Shown: positions 60,491-64,000 of the stretch, piece after piece | Position numbering within the stretch: the stretch's first letter is position 1 | Layout of the letters: every line of letters begins with the position of its first letter | Source of the DNA: Phyllobacterium sp. YR531 | Lineage (GTDB): Bacteria > Pseudomonadota > Alphaproteobacteria > Rhizobiales > Rhizobiaceae | NCBI RefSeq assembly: GCF_000282595.1 | Contig: NZ_AKIZ01000013.1 | Coordinates: 1-64,000 of the forward strand | DNA: 64,000 nucleotides | Reading direction: 5' to 3' | Notes under the pieces: generated by a model | The model's database searches: none | Seen by the model: only the letters and a program-made list of their open reading frames with translations | Told to the model about the DNA's origin: nothing | Made by a program: the position numbers and the translations under genes

Positions 60491-61273
60491 ATGAATCTCG
60501 GCATCAGCGGAAAGCGCGCGATAGTTTGCGCAAGTTCAAAAGGTCTGGGCAAAGGCGTGGCTGAGAAGCTCGCTGAAGCGGGTGTTCATCTTACGCTCAA
60601 CGGGCGAACGGAAGAAACCCTTCATGCAACCGCAACTCAGATCGTCGAGAAGTATCATGTGCATGTTCAGATTGTAGCTGCAGATGTGACCACTGAGGAA
60701 GGGCGGCGGAAATTATTGGCCGCTGAACCGCAACCGGACATCCTGATTAACAATGCGGGTGGACCGCCCGCCGGGCTTTGGTCCGATTGGGACGAGAATG
60801 ACTGGCATAAGGCAGTGAATGCCAACATGCTGACCCCTATTCTTTTGATGAAAGCGGTATTGCCGGGGATGATCTCTCGCAAGTGGGGTCGGGTCGTGAA
60901 CATCACCTCGGGCTCGGTCAAATCACCCATACCACAGCTTGGGCTTTCCAATGCAGCACGCGGTGGTTTGACAGGTTTTGTTGCGGGAACAGCGCGGCAA
61001 GTCGCCAGACACGGTGTTATCATCAATAATCTGCTGCCGGGATCGCATGAGACAGACCGCATCCACCAATTGATGCAAAGCAATGCGGCTCGCGAAGGTA
61101 TTTCCGTTGAACAGGCGAAAGCGGCAGCTCATGCCGAAAACCCCACGGGCCGTTTTGGAACAACAGGTGAATTCGGTGCCGCCGGAGCGTTTTTATGCAG
61201 TCAGTATTCAGGATATATTGTTGGGCAGAACCTGCTGCTGGATGGAGGAGCTTTCAACTCAACACTCGGCTAG
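60491..61273 (+). CDS. Atypical SDR-family protein lacking the catalytic Tyr-Lys
   Basis: 260-residue Rossmann protein. Nucleotide binding is CASSKGLGKG near residue 13, with NNAG in the middle and DGG near the C-terminus. The expected YxxxK active site reads LSNAAR, so Tyr is Leu or Ser and Lys is Arg, while Ser is kept in NITSGSVKS. This matches the BKR-3-like divergent SDRs. AGGAAAC precedes the ATG and the gene is 31 bp after the PLP gene. It may be a reductase with another mechanism or a lyase. Confidence 0.88.
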   Translation: MNLGISGKRAIVCASSKGLGKGVAEKLAEAGVHLTLNGRTEETLHATATQIVEKYHVHVQIVAADVTTEEGRRKLLAAEPQPDILINNAGGPPAGLWSDWDENDWHKAVNANMLTPILLMKAVLPGMISRKWGRVVNITSGSVKSPIPQLGLSNAARGGLTGFVAGTARQVARHGVIINNLLPGSHETDRIHQLMQSNAAREGISVEQAKAAAHAENPTGRFGTTGEFGAAGAFLCSQYSGYIVGQNLLLDGGAFNSTLG

Positions 61274-61276
61274 GTG

Positions 61277-61459
61277 CTATTCTTCGTCGTCGCAGATACC
61301 GAGGTTTTCCAGCTCTTTTTGTCCAGCAGCCAGCGCCTCATCCTCGGTATCATGCGGTCCCATCAAGACACCGGTTTCACCATCGACAACGACGACATAG
61401 TACCATTTGCCATCGCTTTTCTTGTCGGTTTGCACACAGCATCTTTGATCATTGGACAT
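61277..61459 (-). CDS. Small acidic hypothetical protein
   Basis: 60 residues, MSNDQRCCVQTDKKSDGKWY onward, acidic C-terminus (ENLGICDDEE) and a repeated Asp/Glu and Gly composition that looks genuinely coding. No strong ribosome site is visible. It converges on the SDR gene with 3 bp between stops. Function unknown; the CC pair and a C-terminal Cys could bind metal, which is speculation. Confidence 0.6.
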   Translation of the reverse strand: MSNDQRCCVQTDKKSDGKWYYVVVVDGETGVLMGPHDTEDEALAAGQKELENLGICDDEE

Positions 61460-61525
61460 GCGGCATTTTCATTCATATCGAGGTAAAATGCAAACTCCGC
61501 AGCGTGCTTTGACTGGAGAAAAACC

Positions 61526-61813
61526 TTAGTAAACCGAGCGGTCTCCATAGATGCCGCTGGGATCATACATTGCGAACATTTCCAGCTCTACGGCGCTGAA
61601 AAAAGCACCCACCTGCTCGTCCTGTTCATCCTCGGAAAGGCCTATCTTTGCAAGATGCTCGAACAGACCATCGGCTATACTGTTCCGGTAAGCTTCAGCA
61701 TGGCGTTCGTTTTTTTCCCTTAGCTTGGACGCTACTTCGCGGACCGTAGCCAACCGCTTCGTCAGCGGAAAAGGGATAACCTGACAACTCACCGCAGATA
61801 CAACTTTTTGCAT
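61526..61813 (-). CDS. DUF6074-like small protein
   Basis: 95 residues. SCQVIPFPLTKRLATVREVA near the start recalls the short family typical of Rhizobiales genomes and mobile regions, followed by an alpha-helical part (KLREKNERHAEAYRN). The function is unknown. It lies 66 bp upstream of the 61277-61459 gene on the same strand, so they may be co-expressed. Confidence 0.65.
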   Translation of the reverse strand: MQKVVSAVSCQVIPFPLTKRLATVREVASKLREKNERHAEAYRNSIADGLFEHLAKIGLSEDEQDEQVGAFFSAVELEMFAMYDPSGIYGDRSVY

Positions 61814-61934
61814 GCTCGCTTATTCCCGAACGGCATTTGCCGCGTTTGCATTTGATTCGGGTGCAAGGATACGGGCAAGGTTCCTAACAATTTGTTCAGC
61901 ATAATTTTTCGGCAAAAACATAAATGATTTCAAT

Positions 61935-62009
61935 CGTTACGTAACAATAGAGGACCCTCTGGACCGTAACAGATTTGTGCGTAACACCCGCTGAATCTTG
62001 CCCGTTACG
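61935..62009. repeat. Cluster of CGTTACG/CGTAAC sites
   Basis: Five half-sites in 75 bp: the perfect palindrome GTTACGTAAC (61936-61945), CGTAAC at 61965-61970 and 61980-61985, and CGTTACG at 62003-62009. They lie between the divergent 61813 and 62071 genes. Probably operators for an unidentified regulator; iteron-like function is less likely at this spacing. Confidence 0.55.
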
Positions 62010-62022
62010 GCATGCGGGCTTA

Positions 62023-62040
62023 TCACTTGGGGGTAAGTGA
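62023..62040. promoter_or_regulatory. Hairpin before the 62071 gene
   Basis: TCACTT-GGGGGT-AAGTGA is a perfect 6-bp stem 31 bp ahead of the start codon, in the probable leader. Confidence 0.35.
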
Positions 62041-62070
62041 TTCGTTTGTTAACGGCGTAGAGATTCACAT

Positions 62071-62517
62071 ATGGCACTCAGTAACGCAGAACGGCAGAGA
62101 AGGCACCGCGAACGCCAGAAGCAAAAACTGGCAGCCGCAGCCCCTGACATCGCTATGCAGTATGAGAACGTCGGGGCTGATCTGCGCGAAAAATTCTATG
62201 CCCTTATCGATGCGGAAAACGCAGCCAGACAACGCGCGGCGGCTGGAAAACCGGTCGAAATCACAGATTTCCGGCGCGTGATTCTTGATATTGCCCTCAA
62301 CGAAAATCAATCGTTGATAGCAAATGCTGCACGCATGATTCTCCTGAAGGCCCTTTCAATGGGCGAAAGTTCAGAGAACGAGATTTTGGAAGCACAGCGT
62401 CAAAAATCTGCGAGAATTGGCGTCAAGCCTGAAACTTCTGCAATCTCTGAAAATCGCGTCCTGAAAGAACAGGTAACCCCGCTTCCGCATTATCTGCGTG
62501 TTCCCAATTTCGGCTGA
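62071..62517 (+). CDS. Hypothetical protein with a basic N-terminus
   Basis: 148 residues. The N-terminal ALSNAERQRRHRERQKQK is strongly basic and resembles openings of small proteins in phage or integrated regions; the middle is helical (ADLREKFYALIDAENAARQ). Possible DNA binding by the basic helix is an inference. It sits beside repeated GTTACG sites and follows no strong Shine-Dalgarno. No family assigned. Confidence 0.65.
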   Translation: MALSNAERQRRHRERQKQKLAAAAPDIAMQYENVGADLREKFYALIDAENAARQRAAAGKPVEITDFRRVILDIALNENQSLIANAARMILLKALSMGESSENEILEAQRQKSARIGVKPETSAISENRVLKEQVTPLPHYLRVPNFG

Positions 62518-62572
62518 TCATCAGATATCGCCTGAGACCTGTTGAAGCAATCAAAGCATTGAGGACGTTGCC

Positions 62573-63424
62573 ATGACCCATCCCGCTTTATCAAAATCCA
62601 GCGTTGCAGTGGTCACGGGTGGAGCATCCGGAATCGGTCTGGCAGCAGCAAAGCGTTTTGCTGGTTTGGGCATGAAAGTTGCCATCGCGGATATTGGTGG
62701 AGACCGACTGGAAGAGGCACACCGTCAGGTTGCTGACACAAACGGTGCCTTGGCCGAAAACATCATTTCTGTCGCCACAGACGTTACGCAGGATGATGAT
62801 TTGCAAAATTTGAAGCAGGTCGTAGATCAGAGGTTTGGCGGGACTGACGTTTTGATGAACAATGCCGGCATACAACCCGGAAGCAGCGTGTTCGATTCCG
62901 GTAATTGGAACCGGATCATCGCGACAAACCTTATGGCCATTGTCCATGGCTGCCAGATATTTGGTCCATCGATGATCGCGCGCAGAACGCCGGGCCTGAT
63001 CATCAATACCGGCTCGAAGCAAGGCATCACCACGCCGCCCGGAGACCCAGCCTATAATGTCTCGAAATCGGGCGTAAAGACCTTTACTGAAGCGCTGCAA
63101 CACGAGTTACGTAACACGAAAGACTGCCATGTAACTGCGCATCTTTTCATTCCCGGCTTTGTCTACACAGCCCTGACGAAGGGGAGCCGGACTGAAAAGC
63201 CGGCTGGCGCATGGACATCTGAACAGACTGTCGATTTCCTTTTGGAAAGCATATCAGCCGGCGATTTTTATATACTTTGTCCGGACAATGATGTTGTAAG
63301 AAGTTTAGATGAGAAACGTATACTTTGGGCTGCCGACGATATCATCCAAAATCGGCCACCCCTTTCGCGTTGGCATCCGGACTTTGAAGCTGAATTCTCC
63401 GACTTTTTGAAACAACCACACTAA
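62573..63424 (+). CDS. SDR-family NAD(P)-dependent oxidoreductase
   Basis: 283 residues with a normal active site: TGGASGIG near residue 16, NNAG, Ser in NTGSKQG and YNVSK near residue 162. GAGGAC lies upstream of the ATG. It ends 50 bp before an MHS-family transporter gene and probably shares its transcript. Substrate unknown; C-terminal extension ([16 protein letters not shown]) is seen in several oxidoreductases of this group. Confidence 0.9.
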   Translation: MTHPALSKSSVAVVTGGASGIGLAAAKRFAGLGMKVAIADIGGDRLEEAHRQVADTNGALAENIISVATDVTQDDDLQNLKQVVDQRFGGTDVLMNNAGIQPGSSVFDSGNWNRIIATNLMAIVHGCQIFGPSMIARRTPGLIINTGSKQGITTPPGDPAYNVSKSGVKTFTEALQHELRNTKDCHVTAHLFIPGFVYTALTKGSRTEKPAGAWTSEQTVDFLLESISAGDFYILCPDNDVVRSLDEKRILWAADDIIQNRPPLSRWHPDFEAEFSDFLKQPH

Positions 63425-63474
63425 TTGCGATTTACCACCTATTAGCATCCAAATTATTTGACAAAGGAATTTTC

Positions 63475-64000
63475 ATGAAAGGTATAGATCCCTCTTTGCA
63501 GGGTGCGCGTGCTCCCGATGACCGGACCCGTTTAAAGTCTATCATAGGTGGCTCAGCCGGCAATCTGGTCGAATGGTACGATTGGTACGTCTATTCGGCA
63601 TTTACCCTCTATTTTGCGCCCGTATTTTTCCCCTCGGGAAATCAGACAGCGGAACTTTTAAGTGCCGCAGCGGTCTTTGCCGTAGGATTTCTGATGCGTC
63701 CGATAGGCGCTTGGTTCATGGGCATTTATGCTGACCGTAAGGGTCGCAAAGCCGGACTGACGCTTTCTGTAACATTGATGTGTCTGGGATCACTATTGAT
63801 TGCTGTCACACCGGGTTATGAGGCAATCGGCATTTTTGCTCCCGCGGCACTTGTATTTGCCCGATTGCTGCAAGGCATCAGTGTGGGTGGCGAATATGGT
63901 GCAAGCGCAACCTATCTCAGTGAGATGGCAGGCAAAAAGCGCCGCGGATTTTACTCGAGCTTTCAGTATGTAACCTTGATATCCGGCCAGTTGACTGCAC
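63475..64000 (+). CDS. MHS-family MFS transporter, cut by the window end
   Basis: 175 residues visible of a metabolite:H+ symporter related to KgtP and Shi[21 protein letters not shown] is the family's first helix, followed by [21 protein letters not shown] and [25 protein letters not shown] precedes the ATG. It probably imports the substrate degraded by the enzymes encoded upstream. The 3' end is outside the window. Confidence 0.9.
   Translation, partial: MKGIDPSLQGARAPDDRTRLKSIIGGSAGNLVEWYDWYVYSAFTLYFAPVFFPSGNQTAELLSAAAVFAVGFLMRPIGAWFMGIYADRKGRKAGLTLSVTLMCLGSLLIAVTPGYEAIGIFAPAALVFARLLQGISVGGEYGASATYLSEMAGKKRRGFYSSFQYVTLISGQLTA

Overview
This window looks like chromosomal DNA of an alphaproteobacterium of the Rhizobiales, most likely Brucellaceae (Brucella/Ochrobactrum group). 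The grounds are protein resemblance and gene order: a CarD-family regulator, ferredoxin FdxA, an S4 protein and an SUV3-like helicase lie together; proB-proA-nadD-rsfS-rlmH follow obgE and rpmA/rplU; and a PrpA-type hydroxyproline epimerase is present. These assignments rest on reading the translations from memory of the families; no database search was run. No CRISPR array, insertion sequence, integrase or rRNA was seen. One tRNA (Ser, anticodon CGA) is present.

Layout. 1-3.6 kb: TPP riboswitch and thiBPQ thiamine importer. 3.7-10.3 kb: M48 lipoprotein protease, then on the minus strand carD, fdxA, an S4 RNA-binding gene and an SUV3-like helicase. 10.7-13.6 kb: polyhydroxybutyrate genes phbB and phbA with the regulator phaR divergent; bdhA (18.0 kb) is the degradation arm. 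13.6-17.8 kb: a cupin, a small membrane protein, rpmF, mtgA, and the isoprenoid genes ispA and ispG. 18.8-24.7 kb: patatin-like lipase, MFS transporter, pyruvate carboxylase. 24.8-31.0 kb: a complete branched-chain amino-acid-type ABC importer (livJ, DUF6867-like gene, livF, livG, livM, livH), with LivG fused to an extra C-terminal domain. 31.3-35.2 kb: hydroxyproline catabolism (epimerase, D-hydroxyproline oxidase, deaminase) with a divergent GntR regulator and a clear dyad over both promoters. 35.3-37.8 kb: mmsA-type dehydrogenase and divergent LysR regulator. 37.8-41.0 kb: MacAB-type exporter. 41.2-48.1 kb: housekeeping run rlmH, rsfS, nadD, proA, proB, obgE, an acetyltransferase, rpmA, rplU.

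48.4-64 kb is more accessory: tRNA-Ser, two EamA exporters, LysR regulators, a large STAND-type LuxR regulator followed by a methyltransferase, an exporter and a hydrolase, a stand-alone and diverged copy of the ATP synthase a subunit, and a probable catabolic cluster (LysR, RidA, class V PLP enzyme, atypical SDR, second SDR, MHS-family transporter cut by the window end). Small genes of unknown function interrupt that cluster, and a group of repeated CGTAAC/GTTACG sites lies beside them.

The strongest leads for something undescribed are the orphan AtpB paralogue at 56.7 kb, the RidA/PLP/atypical-SDR cluster at 57.7-64 kb, the LivG fusion, and several unassigned operator-like dyads.
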